Notes: a model not told the origin generated them from the letters alone. A DNA stretch of 11,972 bases from SVTX01 sp045658225 (GCA_045658225.1 JAZOUO010000056.1:1-11972), one strand, 5' to 3'; shown: positions 1-6,736, counted from the first letter of the stretch. A program made the numbers and translations.

Positions 1-1487
1 GCCTTCGTATCGATCGCTGCCTGGAGATTCTCAACTGCCTGGTCGAGATTATCCTGTACTGTATCAATTGCGTCCTGAAGTGCATCCTGTGCATCTGTAA
101 TCTTGCCTTCAAGTTCTGTTTTAAGAGCTGTGTCCTTATCGTCAGCATAATCCTTTGCTGCCTGCTCTGCATTTGCTATTGCATTATTAAGCGTATTTAC
201 TGCATTGGTAAGAGCCTCTGCGTCAGCCTTCTTATTGATTGCTTTCTGGAGCTCTACAACTGCCGCGTCAAGTGCATCTGCTGCTGCATCGATTGCTTCC
301 TGCTTTGCAGTTGCAATCTTGCCTTCAAGCTGTATCTTAAGAGCCGCGTCTGCGTTCTTTGCCGCCTTTTCAGCATTTGCGATTGCCGTCTTGAGGTCTG
401 ATACAGCCTTGTTGAGAGCCGCCGCGTTAGCATCGTCACCGGCTTTGATCAACTCCTTAAGCTCTTCTTGAGCTGTACCGAGAGCCTTGTCGGATGCATC
501 AATTGCTTCCTTCTTTGCAGTAGCTATTGCCGCTTCAAGCTCTGCTTTGAGAGCTGCATCAGCGCTAGTTGCCGCCTTCTCTGCGTTTCCAATTGCCGTA
601 TTGAGTTCGGTAACGGCATTGTTGAGCGCTGTAGCACTAGCTTCGTCACCGGCCTTGATCAACTCCTTAAGCTCCTTCTGAGCCGCTACGAGCGCCTTGT
701 CAGCTGCGTCGATAGCTTCCTGCTTTGCAGTCGCTATTGCCGCTTCAAGCTCTGCTTTGAGAGCTGCGTCTGCGCTAGTTGCCGCCTTCTCTGCGTTCCC
801 AATTGCCGTATTAAGTTCGGTAACGGCATTGTTGAGAGCCGTAGCTCCGGCGTCATCGCCTGCCTTAATTAACGCCTGGAGCTCTTTCTGAGCTACGCCA
901 AGCGCCTTGTCTGCTGCGTCAATTGCTTCCTTCTTTGCAGTTGCGATCGCAGCAACAAGCTCTGCCTTGAGAGCCGCATCTGCGTCCTTAGCTGCCTTTT
1001 CAGCATTTGCGATTGCCGCATTGAGTTCCGTTACAGCCTTGTTGAGAGCCGACGTGTTTGCGTCGTCGCCGGCCTTGATCAACGCCTCAAGATCCTTCTT
1101 TGCAAGCGCAAGCGCTGCATTTGAAGCATCTATTACTTCCTGCTTTGCGGTCTTAATCTCTGCTTTGATAGCCGTATCTGCGTCGGTAGCCGCCGCGATT
1201 GCAGCATCAATAGCAGCGTTCAAGTCCGCTACTGCATCGTTGAGTGCGCTGATCGAAGCCTTGTCTCCGTCACTTATCAGTGCCTGGAGAGCTTCTCTGG
1301 CAGCTTTAAGATCTGCTGCTGCCTTTTGAGCTGCTTCAGTCATGCCTGTATCGACAGTTCCTGCATTTTGGTCAACCTTGTCTTCGAGCTTATTGATCTT
1401 TACCGCAAGGACTACGGAAGAAACAATAATTCCAATGGCCAACACTGATGCTATCACTATCGATAACAACTTCCATGTTGATTTCAT
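1..1487 (-). CDS. Membrane-anchored alanine-rich repetitive coiled-coil protein (3' end outside window)
   Basis: This reading frame is open from an ATG at 1487-1485 to the left edge, giving 495 visible codons with no stop. The start is supported by an AAAGGAGG ribosome binding site at 1496-1503, eight bases upstream. Residues about 6-29 form one hydrophobic helix after a Lys-containing start (MKSTWKLLSIV...). No clear AXA cleavage site follows, so I read it as a signal anchor with the rest outside the cell. From about residue 50 on the protein is almost entirely Ala, Lys, Glu, Asp, Leu and Ile in helical heptad-like patterns, organised as 70-residue tandem repeats (10 heptads each) with the recurring elements ELNxAIxNAEKAA, ADAALKAELEAAIATAK and EAIDAADKAL. 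There is one Trp and no Cys in the visible part. The gene is visibly more GC-rich than its flanks. It lies 120 bp downstream of an XRE regulator on the same strand. The family is not recognised; a surface stalk or scaffold is an inference. Confidence 0.85.
   Translation of the reverse strand, partial: MKSTWKLLSIVIASVLAIGIIVSSVVLAVKINKLEDKVDQNAGTVDTGMTEAAQKAAADLKAAREALQALISDGDKASISALNDAVADLNAAIDAAIAAATDADTAIKAEIKTAKQEVIDASNAALALAKKDLEALIKAGDDANTSALNKAVTELNAAIANAEKAAKDADAALKAELVAAIATAKKEAIDAADKALGVAQKELQALIKAGDDAGATALNNAVTELNTAIGNAEKAATSADAALKAELEAAIATAKQEAIDAADKALVAAQKELKELIKAGDEASATALNNAVTELNTAIGNAEKAATSADAALKAELEAAIATAKKEAIDASDKALGTAQEELKELIKAGDDANAAALNKAVSDLKTAIANAEKAAKNADAALKIQLEGKIATAKQEAIDAAADALDAAVVELQKAINKKADAEALTNAVNTLNNAIANAEQAAKDYADDKDTALKTELEGKITDAQDALQDAIDTVQDNLDQAVENLQAAIDTK
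238..1275 (-). repeat. 210-bp in-frame tandem repeats coding 70-residue coiled-coil units
   Basis: The same anchor (coding for ELxxLIKAGD or a close variant) recurs at 238, 448, 658, 868 and 1078, exactly 210 bp apart, and then at 1276 after a shorter 198-bp unit. The best matching pair is 521-630 against 731-840, with only about five differences in 110 bases, several of them synonymous. Outer copies are more diverged, and left of 238 the period is less regular. Each 210-bp unit encodes 70 residues, or ten heptads, so gain or loss of a unit keeps both reading frame and coiled-coil phase. Confidence 0.85.
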
Positions 1488-1508
1488 ACAACCAACCTCC
1501 TTTGATTT

Positions 1509-1552
1509 ATATCATAAAATTGATATTCGTGAATTATATCAAATTTTGATAT
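1509..1552 (-). promoter_or_regulatory. Promoter with overlapping palindromic operators upstream of the coiled-coil gene
   Basis: On the minus strand there is a perfect -10 hexamer TATAAT (plus-strand 1533-1538); the -35 is poor. A perfect palindrome with 8-bp arms, ATATCAAATTTTGATAT (1536-1552), overlaps the -10 and its upstream spacer. A second, imperfect one, ATATCATAAAATTGATAT (1509-1526), lies just downstream, at about the predicted transcript start. Both have the outer half-site ATATCA/TGATAT, with centres about 26 bp apart. Further ATCAA/TTGAT elements occur at 1574-1585 and 1603-1620. This arrangement fits a repressed promoter; the XRE protein encoded next door is the obvious candidate ligand, by inference only. 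Confidence 0.5.
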
Positions 1553-1607
1553 TTCTAAATTAAATTTGCCCGATTTCAATTTGATGTCACGGGTTCTTTG
1601 ACTTGAT

Positions 1608-1907
1608 TCAATCTTGATCAGACTGCAATTTTTTTGCCCTATAGCACTCAATTATTTCGAGCACTGCGGCAATTTCTCGATTTGAAAGCCCCTCAACCGA
1701 AATAGACGCGGTGTGAGATACGCCCAGAAGATAATCGGTAGAAACGTTAAAGAATTGGGCGAGCTGTACTATGTACTGCGTACTTGGCATTGAAACCCCC
1801 ATTTCCCAAGCGTTAACACCTGAACGAGTCACCCCAAGCTGTTTTGCCAATTCTGACTGCGTGATCCCCGCTTTTTCTCTCAAAATTTTTATTCTATCTG
1901 CTATCAC
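1608..1907 (-). CDS. XRE/Cro-CI family helix-turn-helix transcriptional regulator
   Basis: A small DNA-binding protein of 99 residues. The N-terminal two thirds are a typical HTH_3 (XRE) domain: IADRIKILREKAG, then ITQSELAKQLGVTRSGVNAWE as helices 2-3, then MPSTQYIVQLAQFFNVSTDYLLG. The last 35 residues (SNREIAAVLEIIECYRAKKL...) look like a short helix for dimerisation. I chose the GTG at 1907 because a GGCGGTG ribosome binding site lies six bases upstream. A GTG at 1916 would add three residues (MLK) but has no good site. It precedes the repetitive coiled-coil gene by 120 bp on the same strand with no terminator seen between, so read-through is possible. Regulation of itself or of that gene is plausible. 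The ligand and target are unknown. Confidence 0.9.
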   Translation of the reverse strand: MIADRIKILREKAGITQSELAKQLGVTRSGVNAWEMGVSMPSTQYIVQLAQFFNVSTDYLLGVSHTASISVEGLSNREIAAVLEIIECYRAKKLQSDQD

Positions 1908-1916
1908 TTTTAGCAC

Positions 1917-2253
1917 CGCCCGTTCAAGTCATTGAAGCCTGATCGCAATTTATTTTGTATTATATATATAATATTTTACAGATATCGCGAAACAGGTGTA
2001 TCTCATTTTACAATATTGCTTCTTGCTTTGCATTACCAAAAAGATATTTTAGCTTGACAAAAAATTTTTTTCGACCTCAGTCACATAAAAGAGTTTAAAT
2101 TTTTTGTGCAAAATGATAAACTCTATTCGCATAAAGACAAAAACATAATCAAACCAAAGGTTTTTATGCCGCCACTCTATTACAAACACAGACCAAAAAC
2201 ATCATGTTCCCAAAAAAAGTGCTATCGATATATCATAAAATGGTAATAAACGG
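1917..2253. other. AT-rich intergenic region without recognisable gene
   Basis: I find no convincing coding sequence here on either strand. A 16-bp AT palindrome, TATTATATATATAATA (1958-1973), contains a TATAAT in minus orientation (1959-1964) and could be the -10 of the regulator gene, but no good -35 is present. TTCAAGTCATTGAA (1923-1936), with 5-bp inverted arms, lies between it and the start codon and might be an operator. On the plus strand a TTGACA (2054-2059) has no matching -10. An inverted repeat GAGTTTA...TAAACTC (2091-2123) could form a weak hairpin but lacks a T-tract. A small RNA cannot be excluded. Confidence 0.5.
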
Positions 2254-2297
2254 AAAAATAAAACCCACGGACTCAAAAAGCCCGCGGGGTTTATTTT
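2254..2297 (-). terminator. Rho-independent terminator after trpB
   Basis: An inverted repeat with 16-bp arms (2255-2270 and 2282-2297) and two mismatches, around an 11-base loop, overlaps the trpB stop codon. Read on the minus strand the GC core (CCCCGCGG/CCGTGGG) is followed by a T-rich stretch. Confidence 0.8.
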
Positions 2298-3663
2298 AAA
2301 TTTTTGGGCATTTTGCCAATGATTTCTCTATCTCCTCGTCAGTAGGAATATAGTCAGACATCTCACCGTCGTTGAATTTTTTATAAGCAACCATATCAAA
2401 GTATCCCGTGCCTGTAAGACCGAACAAAATAGTCTTTTTCTCGCCTGTTTCCTTGCATTTCAACGCCTCGTCAATAGCAACCCGTATAGCATGGCTGCTC
2501 TCTGGCGCAGGAAGTATTCCTTCGACCCTTGCAAACTGCTGCGCGGCCGCAAAAACCTCTGTCTGCGTGACGCTTCTCGCGCTCATAAGACCGTCATCGT
2601 AAAGTTGAGACAGAATACTACTCATTCCATGATATCTGAGCCCCCCCGAATGATTTGCCGAAGGGATAAATCCACTACCTAAAGTGTACATTTTTGCAAG
2701 GGGACACACAGCGCCCGTATCGCAATAGTCGTATACATATTTTCCTCGCGTGAGCGTAGGACAGGACGCAGGCTCAACGGCAATAAATTCATAGTCAGCT
2801 TCACCGCGGATTTTCCTTCCCATAAAAGGTGAAATGAGTCCTCCGAGGTTTGATCCTCCACCCGCGCAACCTATTATAATATCAGGCTTTATGCCGTATT
2901 TATCGCATGCTGTCATAGCCTCAAGACCAATGACGGTTTGATGCAATAAAACCTGCGAAAGCACTGAACCGAGAACGTATCTGTAGCCCTCTCTCGCAGT
3001 TGCCGCCTCTACCGCCTCGGAAATGGCGCAGCCAAGACTTCCCGTAGTGCCCGGAAACTCCTCAAGAATTTTTCTTCCCACAGCGGTAGTCTCTGATGGC
3101 GAGGGAGTGACAGACGCTCCATATGTTCTCATAACCTCACGTCTGTGAGGCTTTTGTTCATAAGAACATTTTACCATAAACACCTTGCAGTCAAGTCCGA
3201 AATACGCACACGCCATTGACAATGCAGTGCCCCATTGACCAGCTCCGGTCTCGGTTGTCACACCCTTGAGTCCTTGCTCTTTTGCATAGTATGCCTGAGC
3301 TATTGCCGAATTAAGCTTGTGGCTTCCCGAGGTGTTGTTTCCCTCAAACTTGTAGTAAATATGCGCAGGTGTACCGAGAGCTTTCTCAAGGCAATACGCG
3401 CGCACAAGCGGCGCAGGACGGTACATTTTATAAAAATCGATTATCTCCTGCGGAATGTCTATATAAGCATCCGTGTCATTAAGCTCCTGACGGGCAAGCT
3501 CCTCGCAAAAAACATTGCTCAATTCCTTTACCGTCATGGGTTTCCCCGTTTTTGAGTCAAGAAGCGGCGCAGGTTTATTTTTCATGTCTGCACGGACGTT
3601 ATACCACTGTTTTGGGAGCTCCGATTCTTCAAGATATATTTTGTATGGAATTTGATTGTTCAT
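2296..3663 (-). CDS. trpB: TrpB2-type tryptophan synthase beta chain (PLP enzyme)
   Basis: A pyridoxal-phosphate enzyme of 455 residues that condenses indole with L-serine to give L-tryptophan. Length and sequence fit the TrpB2 branch (COG1350), which is longer than classical TrpB. The PLP lysine is Lys116 in TSGSHKLNSA. TETGAGQWG (137-145) carries the catalytic Glu, and GGGSN (268-272) is the phosphate-binding loop. The substrate-entry motif reads YRPAPLVRA (81-89). The ATG at 3663 (MNNQIPYKIY) fits the usual TrpB2 N-terminus and follows an AAAGGAG 11 bases upstream. The frame stays open a further 26 codons upstream, but that part is the transcript leader and lacks family similarity. No trpA or other trp gene is present, so indole salvage, or pairing with a distant TrpA, is possible. 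It has its own promoter and terminator and so is probably monocistronic. Confidence 0.93.
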   Translation of the reverse strand: MNNQIPYKIYLEESELPKQWYNVRADMKNKPAPLLDSKTGKPMTVKELSNVFCEELARQELNDTDAYIDIPQEIIDFYKMYRPAPLVRAYCLEKALGTPAHIYYKFEGNNTSGSHKLNSAIAQAYYAKEQGLKGVTTETGAGQWGTALSMACAYFGLDCKVFMVKCSYEQKPHRREVMRTYGASVTPSPSETTAVGRKILEEFPGTTGSLGCAISEAVEAATAREGYRYVLGSVLSQVLLHQTVIGLEAMTACDKYGIKPDIIIGCAGGGSNLGGLISPFMGRKIRGEADYEFIAVEPASCPTLTRGKYVYDYCDTGAVCPLAKMYTLGSGFIPSANHSGGLRYHGMSSILSQLYDDGLMSARSVTQTEVFAAAQQFARVEGILPAPESSHAIRVAIDEALKCKETGEKKTILFGLTGTGYFDMVAYKKFNDGEMSDYIPTDEEIEKSLAKCPKI

Positions 3664-3766
3664 TGCAAATTGCTCTCCTTTCAAGTACTCTAAGCCTAAT
3701 ATAAGAAGTTCTATCATGTTTTCAATTGAATACAAAAACACAGCTTTTTGTTTGGTTTATGCGGAT

Positions 3767-3795
3767 ATTATATCACTTTAAGCCTTGTCTGTCAA
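3767..3795 (-). promoter_or_regulatory. Consensus sigma-A promoter of trpB
   Basis: On the minus strand, TTGACA (3790-3795) and TATAAT (3767-3772) are separated by exactly 17 bases; both hexamers are perfect. The predicted transcript starts near 3760, leaving a leader of about 97 bases. No Trp-rich leader peptide, T-box specifier or terminator/antiterminator pair is apparent in that leader. Confidence 0.85.
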
Positions 3796-3846
3796 CAGAT
3801 TTTCCAACAAAAGTTTAGCCTTTTAACGCGATAAAGCGATATTTTT

Positions 3847-3874
3847 TTGACACGTGTAATATTCGGCGTATGGC
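3847..3874 (+). promoter_or_regulatory. Possible promoter of the lipoprotein gene
   Basis: A perfect TTGACA at 3847-3852 is followed after 16 bases by TATGGC (3869-3874), a poor -10. It lies about 95 bases before the chosen start codon and is divergent from the trpB promoter. The -35 is convincing; the -10 is not. Confidence 0.35.
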
Positions 3875-3968
3875 ACGAATAGAATATAGCGAACAGACAA
3901 GCTGTGAAAACCAAAATTCAAGGATGGCGCAAGTCGCCAAAACCAACAATGAAAGGAATGGAAAGAAA

Positions 3969-4721
3969 ATGAAAAAAGCCTTATGTATCAAGAAAATTTT
4001 AGCATGTCTTATGTTGTCGGGAGCACTGATCTGTAGTGTCTCGTGCTCACAATCACAAGACGAACAAACGGTTATGGAGCCTGATGCAAATATCCAAAAA
4101 GATGCTTACGAGGAAAAGATAGCGTACTGCCTGCAACAAATAGCCGATCTTGAAAGCCAGCTTGCCGACAAAAAGCAAGAAATATACGTCAGCGAAAACC
4201 AATATCAGCTTGAAATTGCAGCTCTTGAGACAACTATAGCCTCTCTTAAAGCCCAAATAAACAACATGTCCAGCACGCCCGTTCAAAAGCCTTCTGACAC
4301 AAGCGGCACAAATCAAAACGATCAAGTTCATAACACCCCAAACCAGTCGGAAAATCAAACACCCAAATTTACATACATCAAAGAAAACAACGGTGTCACC
4401 ATAACAAAATACACAGGCAACGATACCGAAGTGAAAATTCCCGAAACCCTTGACGGACAAAGAGTTATTTGCATTGGAGAGTCCGCATTCGCATCATCAA
4501 ACGTAAAATCCGTAGTTATCCCTGAAGGTGTGCAAAAAATAGACTGGTTTGCTTTTCAGGCGTGCACACAGCTTGTGGAAATCACAATCCCCTCCTCCGT
4601 GACCAAAATAGAATACGGCGCTTTTGATTATGCAAAGCCCTCTTTCGTTATTAAATGCTCAAAGGGCTCGTTCGTTGAAGCCTATGCAAAAAGCTGGGGA
4701 TACATTTGCGTGACACAATAA
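3969..4721 (+). CDS. Putative lipoprotein with coiled coil and BspA-like leucine-rich repeat domain
   Basis: A predicted exported protein of 250 residues. It starts with MKKALCIKK, a hydrophobic core (10-22) and Cys26 in SVSCSQ. This is a slightly atypical lipobox, so lipid anchoring is likely but not certain. Residues about 45-100 form a charged heptad coiled coil. Residues 101-133 are a Ser/Thr/Asn/Gln/Pro-rich linker typical of surface proteins. Residues 134-250 match the BspA-type LRR_5 family: VKIPETLDGQRVICIGESAFASS, then SVVIPEGVQKIDWFAFQACTQL, then ITIPSSVTKIEYGAF, ending in the usual capping strand. The ATG at 3969 is preferred over upstream starts because it directly begins the signal sequence and has GGAATGGAAAG just upstream. 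Such LRR domains often mediate adhesion or ligand binding; the target here is unknown. It ends in its own terminator and appears monocistronic. Confidence 0.8.
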   Translation: MKKALCIKKILACLMLSGALICSVSCSQSQDEQTVMEPDANIQKDAYEEKIAYCLQQIADLESQLADKKQEIYVSENQYQLEIAALETTIASLKAQINNMSSTPVQKPSDTSGTNQNDQVHNTPNQSENQTPKFTYIKENNGVTITKYTGNDTEVKIPETLDGQRVICIGESAFASSNVKSVVIPEGVQKIDWFAFQACTQLVEITIPSSVTKIEYGAFDYAKPSFVIKCSKGSFVEAYAKSWGYICVTQ

Positions 4722-4765
4722 AACATAAACAAAAGGTTGCTTAAGCAACCTTTTGTTTATGTTTT
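4720..4765 (+). terminator. Perfect 46-bp palindrome, terminator of the lipoprotein gene
   Basis: Two perfect 23-base arms (4720-4742 and 4743-4765) overlap the last two bases of the stop codon. The GGTTGCTTAAGCAACC core, flanked by A-rich left and T-rich right arms, forms a strong rho-independent hairpin that can work in both directions. Confidence 0.85.
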
Positions 4766-4781
4766 GCGCTGTTTATAATAT

Positions 4782-4817
4782 AAAAACCCCTCCCAAACAA
4801 CTTTGGAAGGGGTTTTT
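4782..4817 (-). terminator. Bidirectional terminator of the GH36-like gene
   Basis: Arms of 16 bases with one mismatch (4782-4797 and 4802-4817) enclose the loop CAAC. The GGAAGGGG/CCCCTCCC core is flanked by five A and five T, so it can end minus-strand transcription and also back up the plus-strand terminator just before it. Confidence 0.85.
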
Positions 4818-4836
4818 ATGCCTTTAATTATCGGCA

Positions 4837-6453
4837 TTAAAATTTAATGATATAGCTCTTTCCAGCATATCTGTATCCAACGACATGTCCCGTAGGAACG
4901 CGACGCACAACCACCTCGGTCGCTGAACTCAAGGAGCACATCTTCTTGAGTCTGCGCTTCTGCTTTTGATTATATTTCGAGACATCATCCGTTATAATGA
5001 TCGCAGAGGAAAACAGTCCCGCCAGTGTTGTCAAAACGTTCTGCTCCGCATAATTGAGATTACCGTCAAGGAAAAAGTCCTTATCATAAAGCGATAGCTC
5101 GCAAGGAACGTTAAGGAAGGCTCTGCCATCCAACATTCTTCTGAACACTATATCAGTAGAAGCATTCTTTACAGATGCGCTTTCCCTGTAAAACTTCTTT
5201 GAATAAAGGATATTAGGCACATTGTCTGATACCGCATCGCAGCTTATCGAGCAATAATCCGCTATTCCAAACGCAGGCATAAGGGGTACATCGGATGCAT
5301 ACATAAGCTTTCCGCCACAGCATTCGCGAAGGAAACGCATAGCATCACACATAACCTCTCCGCGACTCTTTCCATCAGGCGGCAAAACACCCGCCGCATA
5401 AAGATTGTTAAGCTTGACAATATCAAATCCCCACATAAAGAGTATTGTATGGAGCACCTCTCTTACGTACTCTCTTACTCTGGGGTTCGTGCTGTCAAGT
5501 ATATATTTGTCGTCCTTGGTCTTACAAAATCTACCATCCTTCATACGAAGCATCCAATCTCCGTGCTCCGCAAACACCTTGGACTTCTCATCCGCCGTGA
5601 ATGGTGACAACGCTATACCCGAGTGCATTCCCTTTTCATTGATAAGATCGGATATTTCTCGCATTCCCACGGGGAAATTGCGTCTGTTATATCTGAGCCA
5701 GTCACCCTCGACACAATACTCACCCTCAACAAAAAATACATTGGGATGAACCGGAAATGATGACATATTTTCTATCTTATCACAAACCACGTCCTCGTTT
5801 ATGGATTCAAGCTTACTGGTGGAATATCCGACAAGCTTTTCAGCGGGGGCATTTTCACTCTTTTCAAGACGGCTGAACCAAGCATTGAATACCTCTTCCT
5901 CGCTTCCCTCGGCAAAGAAAAGTGACATTGCGTGATAATTGTCAAATTTCTGAACTCCAGTCACATCCTTGGATATTTTAAGAATACCACTCCACGCATC
6001 GTACTTGAACACTGTATATCCGGTGGATTCGTCAAGAGATGCAAAAAGTCTTATAGTATTGCCGTGTCTGAAATAGCAGTAAGAAAATCCATGAGTGACA
6101 CCGGGCTTGTTCTTATAAGGAACAAGATCATAGTCTCCACCTGTTTTCTGCGACTTTTTCTGATGAACATACTCCGATACGGTAGATGTAGTGCTCATTT
6201 TTGCTATTATTCCGCGTTCGCGGCTCTCGGTTGCTGACTGAAAACCATTCATAAATACCGCATCGTTAACATCAGTATCAACAGGAACTCTTATTGATAC
6301 GCCCGCAGGAACGTATCTGGACGTGACGTACAGATCGTATGTATTGTCCGAAAGCTCAGATTTATATTTTGCAAGCTTTGGATTCTGTACACTGTCCGCC
6401 TTTATTCCTGCAGACGTATAGAACGCCGCCGCCGCTTTGATATTTATATTCAT
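4837..6453 (-). CDS. GH36 (alpha-galactosidase-like) protein with altered active site
   Basis: An intact 538-residue protein beginning after AAAGGAG seven bases upstream of the ATG. The region from about 150 to 440 follows the order of GH36 (clan GH-D): a GDW motif (EGDWLRYNRRNFPVGM), then IALSPF, EHGDWMLR, ILDSTNPRVREYV, a KLNNLYAAG motif, PLMPAFG and SISCDAV. Compared with known GH36 enzymes, the catalytic nucleophile Asp of the KxDF motif is Asn349 here. The paired Asp of IDD(A/G)Y are replaced by Glu243-Gly244. The Trp of the IWxAPF motif is Ala, and the Arg of MRIGPD is Ser. Only the acid/base-position Asp (Asp406) is kept. The protein also lacks part of the usual N-terminal beta domain, being shorter than typical 650-750-residue members. 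No signal peptide is visible, so it is probably cytoplasmic. It may be a non-hydrolytic binding protein or have another chemistry. Confidence 0.72.
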   Translation of the reverse strand: MNINIKAAAAFYTSAGIKADSVQNPKLAKYKSELSDNTYDLYVTSRYVPAGVSIRVPVDTDVNDAVFMNGFQSATESRERGIIAKMSTTSTVSEYVHQKKSQKTGGDYDLVPYKNKPGVTHGFSYCYFRHGNTIRLFASLDESTGYTVFKYDAWSGILKISKDVTGVQKFDNYHAMSLFFAEGSEEEVFNAWFSRLEKSENAPAEKLVGYSTSKLESINEDVVCDKIENMSSFPVHPNVFFVEGEYCVEGDWLRYNRRNFPVGMREISDLINEKGMHSGIALSPFTADEKSKVFAEHGDWMLRMKDGRFCKTKDDKYILDSTNPRVREYVREVLHTILFMWGFDIVKLNNLYAAGVLPPDGKSRGEVMCDAMRFLRECCGGKLMYASDVPLMPAFGIADYCSISCDAVSDNVPNILYSKKFYRESASVKNASTDIVFRRMLDGRAFLNVPCELSLYDKDFFLDGNLNYAEQNVLTTLAGLFSSAIIITDDVSKYNQKQKRRLKKMCSLSSATEVVVRRVPTGHVVGYRYAGKSYIIKF

Positions 6454-6518
6454 ATCTAAACTCCTTTCCCGGCAAATTGATGTTGCCTCGTTGGATATAC
6501 CAATTCATTATACATCAT

Positions 6519-6547
6519 ATTATATCATATTTGTTTATGGATTGCAA
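6519..6547 (-). promoter_or_regulatory. Promoter of the GH36-like gene
   Basis: On the minus strand TTGCAA (6542-6547) and a perfect TATAAT (6519-6524) are separated by 17 bases. The transcript would start near 6512, about 58 bases before the start codon. Confidence 0.65.
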
Positions 6548-6658
6548 CAACAAATTCAAATATTTTTCTTTATTCAATATATCAAAGTATTAAATTTCAA
6601 TGCACACTAAAATTTTTATTCTTTCTGAAATATTTTTTCATATTTTTTTAAAATGCTC

Positions 6659-6687
6659 TTGCAATTTTTATTTTTGTGTGATATAAT
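6659..6687 (+). promoter_or_regulatory. Promoter of secG
   Basis: TTGCAA (6659-6664), 17 bases, then a perfect TATAAT (6682-6687). Its hexamers and spacing are the same as those of the divergent promoter at 6519-6547. The predicted start near 6694 leaves a leader of about 90 bases. Confidence 0.7.
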
Positions 6688-6711
6688 ATCTGCAGTGTTT
6701 GGTCTTGACAC

Positions 6712-6736
6712 GCCCTTTTTTGTGCAAAAATAGGGC
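6712..6736 (+). promoter_or_regulatory. Hairpin in the secG leader
   Basis: GCCCT...AGGGC arms extended by five T:A pairs, with one bulged base and a GTGC loop, lie within the predicted 5' untranslated region. There is no T-tract after it, so it is not a terminator. It may affect mRNA stability; no known riboswitch is recognised. Confidence 0.3.

Noticed and set aside
238..1275. Regular repeats as a CRISPR array
   Set aside because: The period is 210 bp, the units are coding and diverge gradually, and there is no short repeat/unique spacer structure or cas gene.
205..1329. Series of similar plus-strand open frames of 60-140 codons rich in Ala and Ser
   Set aside because: They are antisense shadows of the 210-bp coding repeats of the minus-strand coiled-coil gene; they lack ribosome binding sites, and the minus frame is open throughout.
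3664..3741. N-terminal extension of TrpB or a Trp leader peptide upstream of trpB
   Set aside because: The stretch is in frame without a stop but contains no Trp codons and does not resemble the TrpB2 N-terminus; the inner ATG has a ribosome binding site and the family-like start.
4837..6453. GH36-like gene as a decaying pseudogene
   Set aside because: The frame is uninterrupted over 538 codons with a good promoter, ribosome binding site and terminator; the changes are confined to active-site positions.
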